A DNA stretch of 64,000 nucleotides, taken from positions 6,011,691-6,075,690 of the forward strand of contig JASSKH010000006.1 of NCBI GenBank assembly GCA_031763025.1. Reading direction: 5' to 3'. Of this stretch, positions 23,201-35,834 are shown piece by piece (the first letter of the stretch is position 1; every line of letters begins with the position of its first letter). The DNA comes from Macrocystis pyrifera (lineage: Eukaryota > Sar > Phaeophyceae > Laminariales > Laminariaceae). The notes beneath the pieces are model-generated. The model was not told the DNA's origin. It worked only from the letters and a program-made list of their open reading frames with translations, and did not search any database. The translations under genes were made by a program, and so were the position numbers.

Positions 23201-26200
23201 CAATACCTGGTATACAACAGCGGTCATTTTTTTATACCCGGTATAATATGAGCAGGCTTGAGGAGCTCAAGAGGTCAGAACGGTTTCAGCAAGACAAAAA
23301 CCTGCAACCCATATATCATGGAGTGCGTCTCGTCGGAGTATTAATCGATGATCACTCCGATGAGTGAGACCTTAGGACTTCTAGTTTCAGTTTCGCGCAT
23401 GGTACTATCATCATGGTCGACCTTTCCCCTCTAAGGTGTTTATACTGCGTTCGTTCTGTTTTGGAATACACCACAGGTATCCGTACCTTCTTCCGAACGT
23501 AGTCGCCGCCGGCTTGGCATTTTTGACGTGGCCACTTGTGATGACTTCGATCAAAGATTCCCAGCGCTCAGGAAGCGGCAACGAGAACAGCAAGAATACC
23601 AACAAGCAAGAGGAGGTCCACAACGCGGACATCCTGGACGACGACCCCAAGAAACCATCCACAAAGGCAGGATTCGCGCTGCAGCTGGAAGAGTTTGGTG
23701 TCAGGAAGCCGTCGTGGATGCTGCAGACAGAGACCATCCCGGAGGTTGCCATAAAGAACGAATCTGGCCAGGTTACACGTCAAGTGAAGGGCAAGACGAT
23801 AGACTTGAGGCCGGAAAGCTTGTTGGCACGGCAGGATATTCGCGCTCTCCTGGTCATCGACGTGATCTACTCGGTGTGTGCTTGCTGCTCGTGGTTGTTT
23901 TAGATTCTTCAAACACAGTACTTCAGGGCTTGTGCTGGTCGTGTGTTGGTTTGTTCGAGGTGTAGTTCAATCTGCCAGGCGAAGGAGGCGTGGGATCGTA
24001 CGTGGAGGGCGGGGGGGGGGGTGCCACGGGCAGAGTCCCAACGTCTAGATCTTTTCACGTGCGCGTTCAAAGGCACAAGAAGTGAGCATAATTTCCTTTG
24101 TAGTGTAGTACTTGCTGTGTTTCTGCTGTATGAGTAATATGTACGTATTTATCAGGTACACTACCGGTCACATTTTTCGTTTCGTGAGGCCTATTTCAAT
24201 CACCTGACTGACATAGCCCAACCGGTAGCTCTTTCTGTTTGGCACCTTTGAGGCCGAAGCACCGGATACAGTGAGCACTGATCCCCAGGACCTCCCTTCG
24301 TCACGCACACCTGTAGTATGAAAGGAGCACACCATCATCGTTGATGTTCTGCAACTTTCGGAAGCTTTGAGTTATCCTGACGAGAACGCTGTGCATGATG
24401 TATTGTCTTTGTTACCCATCGCCAGCGGACATCACGACTGATCATAAACATGACCTTCTCCCGCCCGTCCCGAGTGCCGCCTTCCATAGTTTGCCTTCTC
24501 TGGATTCGATGAGGTGTACAGCCTGTGGACCCTCACCACCCTAGCTAAGGGAGGGCTGGGTTGGTCAACTCTGCAGATTGGGAAGGTTGGACGGATTTCA
24601 ATTGTTTTCGTGCGGTGTCCACGTCGGCTGGTATTTTGTCAAAAATAATACAAAAGTCATTTTTGAGGACAGGAACTGCAACCTCCCCCGCCACACATAC
24701 ATGCCCATTTCGCGTGTGTTCGGAAAGTATCGATATCGCCGCTTGCAGCCAGAAGTATGTATCTGCTGTATGTTGACGCACAAGAGTTTCAGCAGCTTCA
24801 GCGCGGCGTCACTAAAACGTATTGCGCGTTGGCTAAATATTTCGCGTTCTGGTGGCCTCGAATTGGCAAAGGAACCTGAGGGTCTCAGCGGCATGCCAAC
24901 ATTCTTCCCTCGTCCACCAACAAAATACGTACCGCGCAAACCTCGATGTGGTGGTGGGTGGGGCTGTCACGGTAGTATCCCACCCTCATTGTGTGTACCG
25001 ACGAGCATGGTGCTGGTGGCGTTGGTTGACACTTGGTGTCGGACGTCTCTTCTCCGCCCCCGTTGCACGCATCTCCCCTCTTCCGCGTTTTCCGCGACAG
25101 GTGTATTTCGCATGCGGAGCGATGGTGATGGTCTTCGAGTTTTTTGCCGTGCCGAACCTTACGCCGCGGTTGGGCATCAAGACGTCACAGAGGGTGGGGG
25201 CGTCTATCTTGGTCCCCCTCTATGCCTTGCTCCCCACGCTATCCAGCGTTAAGGGGTCCGAATCGGCGGTAACCATCGCCGCGACTATCTTCCTGTTCAC
25301 GGGCTACGTGTGCTCCCACGCGGTGAGTGCCTGCCAGCACTGCGGGGCGATAAACCGCTGACCCGGAAACTACCACGGCAGTCAGAGTCCGACTGACTTC
25401 AGCGCGTATGATGCTTCTCTTATATCCGTGTAAACCATCCCGATATGTAAGAGGGAACTTCAGAGGAAGAGTCGATGGATACCTGGATGGACTCTATACC
25501 GAATTTGGCATCATCGTAACGCATTCAGCTGCATTACGTAGATGATGCAGATGCTCCTAAAGTTTGCCGAGGACCCTTCTCGTGAGGAGCCCTATCTAGC
25601 ACCCAAACCCTGGCCGTGAAGAAAACTGAAAACGTCAATCCGATGAACAAACATACGGCGTAGGCATCATACCACTCAAAATTGACGGTGTTCCAGCGAT
25701 AATGCGTTTCTTATTCAATGGTTCCTTAGTTGGAGACCCTCGTCAGCGCTACGTACCTATGTACGTAAATACATGTCCCTACGGTGGCGCGATAGCTTGA
25801 CTAGGGGTGGAGGGGAACGCTCATCAGGGCGCTCGAAGAGTTGTAACCAAATATTTCCGATAGACCTAACTTCGAGAGGAATGCATAGGTGTGAAAGCAG
25901 TATCACGCACGCGACAGCAAACGCGGTTAGAAAAGAACCCAGAAAAAATGTCCACCCTCTCCCCCCGGCCTTGTCGTTAACCTATCGTTGTCCCTTCCTG
26001 CTGCCACCTCTCCGTTTCCGGCGTGACCGTCCCTCTTCGGCGTGAATTGTCCGCGGGGCAAGCAGTTTTATGTTGGCCTCTCCCTGGCCATCAACAACGC
26101 GGCTGGATCCGATCGACGGGGGGAGCTGAACGGCATTTCGATGACCATGGCCTCTGTCTCAAGGACCGTATCCCCCATCGCCTGCGCAACGCTGTACGCC

Positions 26201-26353
26201 TACTCTATCAACAGCGACCAACCGTTCCCATTCGACTACCACCTCGTCTTCTACCTCCTCGCGTTCATCAGGCTGGCCGTTGCGTACATGGCTTGGAACA
26301 AGATCGAAAACGTCGAAAGCGTGGAGAAAAACGTCCTGTCGCTGGCTGAATAG
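17223..26353 (+). CDS. Major facilitator transporter, ZIFL-like, eight exons
   Basis: Predicted 12-helix membrane carrier of 511 residues. Exons: 17223-17361, 19609-19792, 21143-21246, 22083-22188, 23477-23873, 24490-24585, 25101-25322 and 26066-26353 (TAG stop). All introns are GT-AG, and joined lengths total 1536 nt in one frame. Residues 69-78 (GLVSDRYGSR) are MFS motif A. Residues 144-157 (GWALGAILGPGVGG) are the antiporter motif C. A hydrophilic loop of about 95 residues (about 201-295) separates the two six-helix halves. SGFDEVYSLW and LGWSTLQIGK (exon 6) and RGELNGISMTMASVSRTVSP (exon 8) match the zinc-induced-facilitator-like group, which are proton-coupled plasma- or vacuolar-membrane carriers. 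Substrate cannot be told from sequence. The ATG at 17223 is the first in frame; an extra upstream exon is possible. Confidence 0.85.
23055..23165 (+). repeat. Dispersed repeat E, copy 1 (in transporter intron 4)
   Basis: GAGGAGCTCAACAT, CATCACCCGAAACATG, CGCGCAACCCGA and CAATACGTCCATGAG match two neighbouring copies at 59808-59925 and 59972-60090. The family is unknown. The shared open frame is short and not conserved to a stop. Confidence 0.65.
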
Positions 26354-27156
26354 GTCTAGAGATAACCATGCTGCCGTAGAGGGTAGAGTAGGGGCATTGT
26401 TGGTTCTAAGGTGTTTCTGGCTTTGGCAGGCCTCTCCCCAACTGAACTAACTGCCCAGTGTCTTCGGAATCCCGTTCGGATTGTAGATATATCGTGTTGG
26501 TAAGCCCGGCCGAAGCGACCGTCCGATCGGGTAATTGTACGAACACGTGTTCAAGCTAGGAAGCATTCCTCGAGGCACGCGGGCCCCCTCGACTCCGTGA
26601 CCCTTCCGTGATGCACGCGGTGAGCGGGGAAGCGGCGTCAAGGCACAGTGACCACTTGGTTTCGATCAACCTGCTGTTTTGTTTCTTAAGGGAGAGGTGT
26701 GATTCTTGCAGCACCCACTACTACTGCAACTGCTTTTGCTGTAATCGTAGCTGATGACTGCGTTGTCTGCCTGCTGTGGATCTTTGTACCTGCTGTGGGT
26801 CTTTGTACGTTTTCACTGACAACCGGCGACCCGTATGTACACCCTCAGAGTCATATTTTGCATGGTCTAGAGTCACTTGGACAATAAAACAATTTATGTG
26901 CTACCTGGTATGTACGAGGACAGTGAGCTACTGTCCTAGGTACGAGGACAGTGAAGCAGGCAAGCTTTGGGGCTAGTGTTGCTGTATGTCTCGAGTGAGT
27001 TCGGTGTGAAACCTGTCGCGAAGCACAGCTAACTGTGTATCTGGTATCTTCAGACAACGCCATGCACGGCGTATTGTAGTGGTCAGTGTAAAACGCACTC
27101 GAAACGATTGAAGCAGTGCCTTTCGTTTCATGTGCTGTTGACCATCACCTTTCGCC
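26354..27156. other. Downstream of transporter, no gene seen
   Basis: Contains the probable 3' UTR. A short direct repeat GGTACGAGGACAGTGA occurs at about 26911 and 26940. No coding frame is supported. Confidence 0.5.
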
Positions 27157-27245
27157 TTGCAGATTTCTGGACAAGCCGTGGTCACAAGTGTGTGCCCTTG
27201 TCCCCCCAGGCACCTCACCTTCAAACCTGTAGTACATCGCAAGAA
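27157..27245 (-). mobile_element. Diverged SINE body fragment
   Basis: TTCTGGACAAGCCGTGGTCACA and the following C-rich block match the 3' body of the two SINE copies (5932-5990 on plus, and the reverse complement near 34010). The tRNA head and the tail are absent, so this is an old fragment. Confidence 0.6.
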
Positions 27246-29639
27246 AAGAGCGTTCAGCCTGCTCGACGGTTTTTATCGACGTTTGCTTCGAAAATTGCTG
27301 ACTCTCTTCAAAAATGCGGCGCATCACCTGATGCTCGGACACGGAGTACAAACAAGAAACTGCACAAGTCTGCACAGCTTCTCGCCCGCTTCTGCAGACT
27401 CCGGGTTGGTTGATGGAAAATCATGGATGATACCTGGTATTTCGTAAGGTTCCGAAGGATTTTTATCCACCCACCATCTCTGGTTTTTTCCGGGTGACTC
27501 TAATTTCTGGATGTTATTTCGGAACATGGGATTCAATCGCTTTTCTGATAGTAACACACTGCTGTGTTTGGGCCTTCGGCTGGTCCGTGCCTTACCAGAG
27601 AGCGATTGATTCGGCTGAGTATCTCATGTGCAGCAGATTGTGTTGATCTTGAGATTGGCCGTCCGCGCTTTCTAAACAGAGGCCTACACCTCGACTTCAG
27701 GGGATTGAGTGGTCGAAAATGGTCGAGATTGGGGTGCACAAAATGAGCTTTTAGACCAAGCCGCATCTGAACGCTAAGCTTCGCCGCCGTCCAGCCCAGC
27801 TCTGATCTCTCCTGCCTCGTCTGCTCTGCTGGTACGAACAATGTAATGGGGAAAATCGAAAGCTGGCTTCAGCGTAGGACATAATTCGCACATCACTTGC
27901 AGACAGCTAGCTGAAACTACTCATAAGCAACCAAATCCCGCGAAATCGAAGCACGGTGTCGGTTGCGCCAGGTAGCAGTCGTAGGCGACCAGAAACGACT
28001 CACGAGGTGTTTTCGTGATGTCGAAGTTGCAAGGCAGCAGCACCAAAACTCGTAAAATCACTTAATTTTTTTCCCATATGCGCGGGCGCCTACGTTTGTA
28101 GTGTTGATGGCTACATCACCGAGGAAAAAATGGTATTCACCAAACGTTGGCTGGTCTCCTGCCGGGACGTTTGAAATATCAAGCTGACGTACCCGAAGAA
28201 AGTGCGGACAGGGCAGTGACGTTCCCGATTGGAGGTCTCATTACAATCTGTGAGCTCGGATCGTCAGGTTGGTAGGCTATTCAGGTATTTCGGTTCCTGT
28301 TGCGATGACTTACGGGCGAAGATCCAACCCCTAACCCTGACTACAAACCGCAGTCAAAAGTGGCCATAAACGCGACTGCGCCGCGTTTGCATCCAAGCGG
28401 AAATTTCTCGATAGCGGACGATGACTCCGAAGTGCAAACCGCGCTACACAATTTTCAACTCAAAAGCACCCCTAAAGATCCTAGCTCATAGGTTGCAAAA
28501 CCTACTCTCCGTTTGGGTTTAATTTGGGCCCAAAACAGTGCAAAAAAACGTAAAATCCCTGGGTTCTGGTTCATTTGCAAGCGCTTTTTCAAAATTACGA
28601 ATTGCGTCTATTTAGTATCATTTTTGCAAACAAGTTAATTTACAGTAACTCCACGCCGTTTGCATATGTTGGCGAAACGCCTACGCTAGACCACTCCACA
28701 AAAACAGGTCCCTGAGAGACTTGCCGTCCCTTGAAGGGAGGGAGAGGGAGCCCTTAGATCACAACGAAAACGACAACTTGCGAACTTTTAAATACAATAT
28801 CATTCGGTCCAAAGTCCAACGCTTGTCGAGATCTCGATCGAGATAGCTTCGAATACAAAAAGAAACACTTCCCGGTCTTGAGATGCTTTAAATCAAGCGG
28901 GATTTCACTTTTTCGCGGACTTCAACCAGCCAAGACGACCTTAATTTCGAGGACTACCGTTGATAAGTGTGGCAAGCAAGCAATGCAGTACACTACAGTA
29001 TCACTTTGGCATACCAGAGTGCCAGCCACGCACAGTTTACTATGGTCCACGTTGCCGGGGGTCTCGTCCTTCCTATTCGTGCTCGCCTCCCCTTTTTTGC
29101 GCTCTGGGTTTTCAGGCGTGTTGCATTGTTCGTTCGGTGTGTCCCTAACATTCGAAAGTGGTTGGAGAAACGCTATTCAATTACCCGCCGACGTGCGCGT
29201 GAACCGTCGGACTTCGGTGTTCACGAGTGGGGATAGTCACCGAGATGAACCTGATTTGTCTATCAATATTCCTCAGGACACCTTCTGTTTACCAGGGCAT
29301 CCGCCATCGCAAAGTTGCACATATCGAACAGATCGTCGCCGATTTGGTGGTGATGATCTAGGCCTTCCAGGACAGATATGTCCCTGATCTGTAGAACATA
29401 GCCCACACTACTGCGTGTGAGGGGTATAATCTACACGATGAAGGACCTGTTTCCTGAGTTGGATACGCACCGCTGTACATATCTTGCACAGCATCTCACA
29501 GCCGCCGGTTAGGATTTCGATGATCTCGAGCAGTATATCGTCATATTCCCGATGTGTGCAGGGCTGACACATATTGCATTCATAGCAACAGGAAAAACAA
29601 CACCGTCTATTAGTATATATACAATAATACTGTACAGCA
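27246..29639. other. Long stretch without a supported gene
   Basis: Several open frames up to 169 codons occur (for example 28878-29387 plus), but overlapping frames of similar length in other phases and the absence of recognisable motifs give no basis for a gene call. Confidence 0.45.
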
Positions 29640-30269
29640 GTGCTTGCCATTTTGTGTAGCGACTTGGTTCGCTTAGTGGTGTGTTCTTGCCTCCAAGCTA
29701 TTGACACAAATCGGGTTCGGTGGATACAACGCAAGCAAGGGTGGAGACGGGATGCACAAGAAAAATTGAGGCAGAATCTCGCCACATCGTTGTGTCCAGC
29801 CTCACTGAAGATCTATCGAAAATATAATGTTGTGCTTGACGCATATCCGCACATGTACCGTACCATGAAGCTGACTGGTTGGGCCTTGGGCTCTAATCAC
29901 GCAGCCTACACAGACAGGTGAACCCCCCCCCTTCTGGCCAATGTGTACAATGGTTGTGGCCGGTTTTGCACAAGTATGAAAGTGTCACCTATCTATACTA
30001 ACCTAACCAGAAATAGGGGTAAAAGATCGATCAAATTACCCAGTCCACGGAAATCCTTGCAGTAATTTCTCCCCTCTGAACGGCAAGGTATTTGGTACGT
30101 CAGCACCCCATACGGTCGTACGTCGTAAGTTGACCTACCCGATTCGTTTAACTACATGGATGGGGAACCAGTGAAATATATTTTTAGGGACGCACGCGCA
30201 AGCGTTCTGTGAAAGAAGCGCCCATAGTGATATTCGAACCTATCTCCTGTTGTTGTTGTTGTTGTTTTC

Positions 30270-30590
30270 TTCACATTAAACCGTTCTTTGTACCCGTCGA
30301 AATCCAGCACAACCAGTGTCCGTGCCGATTCTTCATTCCTAGAGAGATACAAGTTCTGTGGTCACAAAGCTACGCCACAGATATAGAGATACTACGTTGC
30401 CACGTATGCAATGCAATGTCATGCCATCATATACTGCGTACGACAGGCACGACATACCCACTCCATGACCTAGAGAAACTAAAACGAAACAAAGAGAAAA
30501 AAAAACAAAAACAAAGAGAAAAAAGAAACAAGAAAAAAGATACAAACATATACGATACGTTTGTATATGTATATATAGCAACAAACCATC
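30270..30590 (+). repeat. Foldback centre, second locus (inverted)
   Basis: CACATTAAACCGTTCTTTG, TCCAGCACAACCAGTGTCCG, GATACAAGTTCTGTGGTCAC and CATGACCTAGAGAAACT occur here in the reverse orientation to the centre at 5661-6344, while the adjoining R arm (30590) has the same orientation as the arm at 6345. There is no SINE in this copy. A CTTGTTG-type trinucleotide run (about 30247-30268) marks the left edge, and no left R arm precedes it. Confidence 0.8.
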
Positions 30591-31105
30591 GTACCCCTCC
30601 CGCAGGGGATCTGGCAGACACTTGAAAAGAAGGAGCTAGAAAAAAAAAGGAAAAAGAAGAAAACACCACTAGTCGTCAACACGGTAAGACTAAGAACCAA
30701 GGGAAAAATAAAAGGCAAACCAAATAAAGCATAAGGCATGCTCCAGGTAGCGGCAGCAGTTTATGGTACGAGTACGTAGCACAGCCAGGGTCTCCCTGCT
30801 GGCCCGCCTGGTACCTTGCTACCCTGTCTGCCACCATCGTCCAGCGTTCGTCAACTATGCCCGCCCCCCCGGCGTCAGATAATACGAAACAAGCAAAGCA
30901 GGCTCGTCATCCACCCACGCCACACCACTCCTTCAATAAGGTTTATCAATCGGAGAAAGGAAGAGAAAGAAAATACAATGAAAATCACATAGGGTCAAAG
31001 AAGAACATAAAATGAAACAAAAATAAACAAAAACAACAGGAAGACAAAGGAAGACCACGTTCGAACCAGCTGCACCAGTTGGTGGTACGAGTAGTATAGG
31101 CATGT
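30590..31105 (-). repeat. R repeat, copy 6
   Basis: Closely matches 6345-6885, including GCATGCTCCAGGTAGCGGCA and CTGGTACCTTGCTACCC. It again directly abuts the 3' end of a minus-strand LINE frame. Confidence 0.85.
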
Positions 31106-31133
31106 TCTACTTCTTAGCCTGCCCGGTACCTGG

Positions 31134-33541
31134 CTACCCTATCTGCCATCTCCTTCCTACTTTCGTCCACTGCAGTTTCCCTTCTACTCCTCTTCTCCCC
31201 CCCCCCCTCTCCGCATTCCCTTGGCCGGGTTTTGTGCTATTCCTCTTGTTGCCCCTCCTCCCCCCATTCCCTTGGACACCACCCACGGCGGATGCGCGAC
31301 GCTGCCTACTCAGCTCAGCCTCAGCCTCGTGCCACCTCACCATGAACCGTTCGGCTGCTTCCAGGACCCCCCGGTACCACTTCCCCTCCTTTTTTGCAGC
31401 AGTGGGCCACAGTGCGGTCTCAACTCCAAACACCAAGCGAGCAAGTTCCGTTGACCCTTTGGTGGCTCGGAACTCCCTGAGGTCTTCGACTATGCATCTA
31501 TGCCAAGTCTTAACCTGTCCGCCAGGTCTCGGGTTCTCCCCACCAGCAATCGTCCCGAACATTACCCGATTGGGTAATCGATCCTTGCTTTGCCGTGCCA
31601 CCCCCCCCCGCGAAGAAGAGACGCCGTTTGCGGATGGTCGTTTCGATGCTCTCGCAACGTGTCATCTTGAGGGCCTTCGCGTACGAGAGGGTGGCATGGT
31701 CAGTACGAAGTCGGCGCTGGAAGCCAATGACTCGCAACAGGACTTGGTGGTGAGCCGTTCGAAGCTTGGCAAAGTGTTCCGCTCTGAGGGTCCATGTCAC
31801 ACCCATACAGCAGGGTCTCAATCACCTCGGCCTTCAGCATTCGGACTTTCAGGCTAAGGGGGGCGGTCGTCCTATCATACAGCTCCGGGCCAAACCGTTT
31901 GAGGCATGCTCGCATGAGACGGATCTGTCGGTCGATTTCGAGCGAGAGGTCAGCGTTTTCGTGGATAATGCCGCCTAGGTACAAGAACTGGGCCGTCTGC
32001 TTATACCTCTGGCCAGCTGCTTCGATAACGAGCGGTGGTGCGGGGGTTTTCTGGTCTGGCGTTTGTAGAAGCATAGTCTCTGTCTTCTTTTCCGACACCG
32101 TAAGGCCTGCTGCTTCGAAGACAGTCACGATGACTGTCATCATTTTCGCGAGCCCTTCAGCCGACCGTGAGACAATCCCTGCGTCATCGGCGTACAACAT
32201 GCCCCATACAGCCCTTCGCAGCACGCAACGCAACGGCTCCTGCTCCTCCGTTCCGACCACTCCAGCATCACTGAGTTGGACCAAATCCCTTACGATGGCT
32301 TCGTCACGGCTAAAGCGTACTAGTACGACGTGCAACGCAGCAGCGAAAAATACATTGAACAGTAACGGTGACAGCACACAGCCTTGCCGCAGCCCCTGCG
32401 TGACATCAAACCATTCCGAGTGCTCGCCGTCATCCGTACGCACGCGAGCCCGCATGCCATCGTGGAAATTACGGATAATTCTCAGCATCTTGGTTGGTAC
32501 GCCAAAACGTGTGAGTACTTTCCATAACAGCTCTCGGTCGACAGAGTCGTACGCTTTCTGCAGATCGATGAAGCACAAGTACAGGGGTATTTTCCTCTGT
32601 TTTCCAAGCTCTTGTAACCGGCGCACGACGAACAACATATAAATCGTTGATCGTGCGGGGCGGAAGCCGCACTGTTCCTCCGGGAGTAATTCTTCAGTCT
32701 CGCAGTATTTGCTGAGGTGGGACGCGACGATTTTCAACAAGACTTTGCCTGCGTAGGCAACAAGCGAAATCCCTCTGTAGTTGTTGCAGTCAGTTCGGTC
32801 CTTCTTTTTGTGAAGGACCTTGATGATCGCATCTTTCCATTGCTGGGGGACTTCTCCTGTTACCCAAACATTGACAAGGATGTTGTGAAAGCACAGGGCG
32901 AATGCGGGGTGGTCGATTTTCAGGAGTTCGGCCGGGAGACCATCTGGCCCGACAGCTTTCCAGTTTGACATCCCCTTAAGTGCTTCCGTCATCTCGTCCA
33001 TGGATGGTTCATCTCCGAGCGACAGTTTAAGCGGTCGTGGTGGCAAGAGGTCGATGATCGTGGAATCGATTTTAAGCGATTTCGTGTTCAAACGTTTGTG
33101 GTAAAACCTCCCCCACCGTTCACGAATTCGCACCTTATCCCGCAACAGCGTGCCATCCTCGTCCCTAATGAACTGTTCGCTTCTCGCTTTAGTCCCTTCC
33201 AATCCTACCGTACTCTTAAGGTGCTTGTAAAAGCCTCTCTGGTCGTTGTTCGCTAGTAGTCGTTCGGTTTCAGCGAGGTACGATTCGAAGTACGCATGCA
33301 GTCCTGCGGCAATCACCTTCTGCAGGTTTGCACACGCAGAGCTCAGTGTCTTCCACGCGGTTCTATCCCGGGGGTGGGCACGCAAGAATTGCCGTGCATC
33401 CTCCCTCGCTGTCCATGCTAATATGAATGCGGCCGAGGTTTCGGCAGACTCACACCATCCATGTCTGCGGTGGCGACGTGGAGGGGGTGGTACCTCTTTT
33501 TCGACCGCATCAATAATAGCCGCAGTGAAAAACTTAACCAT
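31134..33541 (-). pseudogene. LINE retrotransposon ORF, nearly intact copy
   Basis: Best copy of the LINE. One open frame of 613 codons starts at 33541 and carries, in order, [33 protein letters not shown], the GFRPARST and [17 protein letters not shown] blocks, [15 protein letters not shown] and the catalytic GMLYADDAG (Asp pair near residue 450). A 2-base deletion at about 31798-31804 (GTCACACCCATAC against GTCACACACCCGTAC in the copy at 7567) shifts the frame just after the YGC of the thumb region. The rest lies in other frames to about 31134. The N-terminal endonuclease is missing. Confidence 0.9.
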
Positions 33542-33769
33542 GCCAGACGTATTACGGGGCTGGTTGAGCTGGTTGAGAGTGGAGATGACCCTCGCGACTA
33601 CTCGTTCACGACACTTTCCACGTCCTCGTCGTGAAGGTGTTACCTACCTATTTCAGGAGTTTGCGATTGATCAACTGCCCGGTATTCCTTGTAACACTCA
33701 GTGGGTAATCCTTATCCCACAAGGAAGGGTGAATTTGGTGAAACGCTGACCAAGGTAGAACACGCGCAC

Positions 33770-34093
33770 GTCCCCGGTGGCTTGGTAGGTGGTCCGCGTG
33801 CCTATCAAGATCAAGTTCGTGGGTTCGAGTCTCACCGAGTGCATGCTCGTAGGGACTTTTTCTTGCATTAAAAAAATAATATGGGGAAAGCACGAGAGCG
33901 TGAGTTAGCTACATTCGATGAAAACCGACAAGCAGTGGGAATGCTGAACCCTATGCGCGACAAAAAAAAAAGAGGCACGTACCGGGGGGGGGAAGGGACG
34001 ACACCTGTGACCACGGCTTGTCCAGAAGATCGCTGAAGGTAAAAACTTCCTACGAGTTAGGCTGGAAAATAAAAGTGATTGCAAAAAAAAAAA
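33770..34093 (+). mobile_element. tRNA-derived SINE, copy 2
   Basis: Begins near GTCCCCGGTGG. The A-box-like TGGCTTGGTAGG lies at 33778-33789 and the B-box GGTTCGAGTCTCACC at 33822-33836. The T arm GTGGG/CTCAC pairs with one G-T. The body ends in a 13-base A run (about 34081-34093). It matches copy 1 along its full length, including GAATGCTGAACCCTATGCGC. An internal pol III promoter is implied by the boxes. A real tRNA is unlikely because positions 1-7 do not pair with the 3' acceptor strand. Confidence 0.8.
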
Positions 34094-34459
34094 AATCACC
34101 GGCTTCACAAGCGGTTTGTGCAACAAATGAGGAAAACATCGATTGTGCAAGTGTGGTGGATTCGATAATACTGTCGCAGTCTGCCGGTACAGAAATTGTC
34201 GATCACAGCGGGGCTTTAGCCTGTCTGTTTCGAATTTCGATTTCAACCTTAATGCTATTAATCGTAAAAACATCGACGAATTCCTATACATATCTTGGCC
34301 AAATTACTTGCTTTTAGAGGGACACTCTCGGGGCCTTATTACTTGGTTTCCAAGGGGATACCAACCGATGATTTAACCCTGTTTAGTAGGGACAATTGAG
34401 GGCTCATCGTAGGAATCAGGGAGCATTTTACACGTATTATTATGTATTCAATACTAACT
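34094..34459. other. Spacer, no gene seen
   Basis: AT-rich sequence between the SINE and the duplicated block. No coding signal. Confidence 0.5.
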
Positions 34460-34946
34460 GTAGAGCAGGGCAATTGTTGCCCTGCTGTTCCCTAGGTGTT
34501 ACCATTTAGTATTTTCGTAGTTGGGTGTAGTTTGTGCTGTTGTATTGACTAAACCTGAGACAGCATCGCGGAGTGTAGACTCGTCGAACAAGGACACAAC
34601 GGTCGCGAGCGAAAGATTGACGGTCGCCACTACTTCTGTATAATACTCGAAATTTATTACGTAAAGCAGCCTAACACAGGGAAAGAAACATCACGAGCCC
34701 ATGGAAAGATGCTGTGTAACGGTATAGGAAAAGCCACACACTGTTACAAGCGTAGAAAAGCGCTGCATCTAGTCTACACGGGGCTGCTTACTCTTACCTC
34801 CCCCTTAAACCATGGCCGCTACCGCAACGCAACGCAACCCAACTCAACCCAGCCAAACATGTTATGGCACGTGTGCTACACCAACCGCAATGCCGATGCA
34901 GAGAGATAGATAGGGCTAAACGAATGCGAACAGAAACGCGCTGCAT

Positions 34947-35690
34947 CTATATTGCGCGGGGCCGTTTTCCCTCCTCCCCCCCCCGGACACAAGGGGCCCT
35001 AGAGGTCGGGGTTGCAGCCGCGTTCACGGAAAACCCTGCGCCCTGGATCAAACCACCATCTTTCGCGCCAGCCGGTGAAGTCGTAGGCTTCGCGCTCGCG
35101 ACCGAAACCGAAACTGCGCTTACGACCGAAACGGCTCTCGTGGATGAACCTGCGCTTGCGGGCGACCCCACGGCGCTGTTTGCGCTGTTTGGCGAACCAA
35201 CGATCGCGCTAGCGGGAGACCCCACCGTGCTGTATGATCTGCTTAGCGGATGAACGCTCATACTTGCGCTTCGGTACGCGGATGATGTGCGCACGCGCGA
35301 TCTGTTCTGTTGTCAGAACAGAATAGCGGAGCGGGCGACTTCCGTCCTGTGCTCATAGGAGCAATATTCGACGAACCAGTACTCTGTCTCACCCTGATCC
35401 GACAGGTCAAAGACAGCTGAGCGGTCGCAAATGTAGCACTCGAACGGGGTGGTGGTGTCCGCGATGGTAGGAGGCCGACAAGCCTCCCCATCACAGTTCA
35501 CAGTGGAAGTACTTCCGTCAACCACGCCCTAAGGATGGTCACACGCCAAGATAGGAGCGGCCTTGACGATGGGAGACCAGGGTACACATTTGCGACGACT
35601 CCTGCAAGAGCCGCAATAGCAAAGATGAGAGGCCAGGAGACAAGCAGTCAAGCGAAAACCATCAGAACCGTACGAGGGCTTATAAATAGA
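34947..35690 (-). pseudogene. Decayed gene, hydrophobic leader plus Cys-rich domain, copy 1
   Basis: Read from 35690 down: TATTTATAAG, then a hydrophobic leader-like stretch (LVSWPLIFAIAALAGVVA), then, after a frame change near 35570, DGSTSTV, FECYICDRSAVFDLSDQGE and YWFVEYCSYEHRTEVARSA, then a low-complexity Ser/Ala region with SPAS and SPNSANS units. The same series occurs at 39000-39735, where the leader and DGSTSTV segment are in one frame. The family is not recognised. If once functional, it encoded a secreted or membrane-anchored protein with paired cysteines. An early stop and a frame change argue that this copy is dead. Confidence 0.45.
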
Positions 35691-35834
35691 AGTCCATACG
35701 AATACCACTAGTACAGCAGGAACATCGGAACGTCGGTGGATTACTGGGCGGATGAATGCGCTGCTGAGGTACTGCTTTACTGTAGTACTGCTGCATTGCT
35801 GGGTGTGGGTGGTTGGGTGGATAGGTGGGCTAGT

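Noticed and set aside
28878-29387. 169-codon plus frame
   Set aside because: Two other frames across the same stretch are also open for 60-90 codons, and nothing in the peptide is recognisable.
29640-29921. Plus frame ending in YRTMKLTGWALGSNHAAYTD before an ACAG/GTGAAC donor
   Set aside because: It looks exon-like, and I considered a PEX2/PEX12-type membrane segment, but the spacing of conserved residues does not fit and no partner exon was found.
31102-31857. 251-codon plus-strand frame
   Set aside because: It is the antisense shadow of the minus-strand LINE.
31794-32642. 282-codon plus-strand frame
   Set aside because: Antisense of the LINE reverse transcriptase; the minus frame carries the catalytic motifs.
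33770-33850. A functional tRNA gene
   Set aside because: The B box and T arm are good, but the acceptor strands do not pair and the same head recurs on a SINE body with a poly(A) tail.
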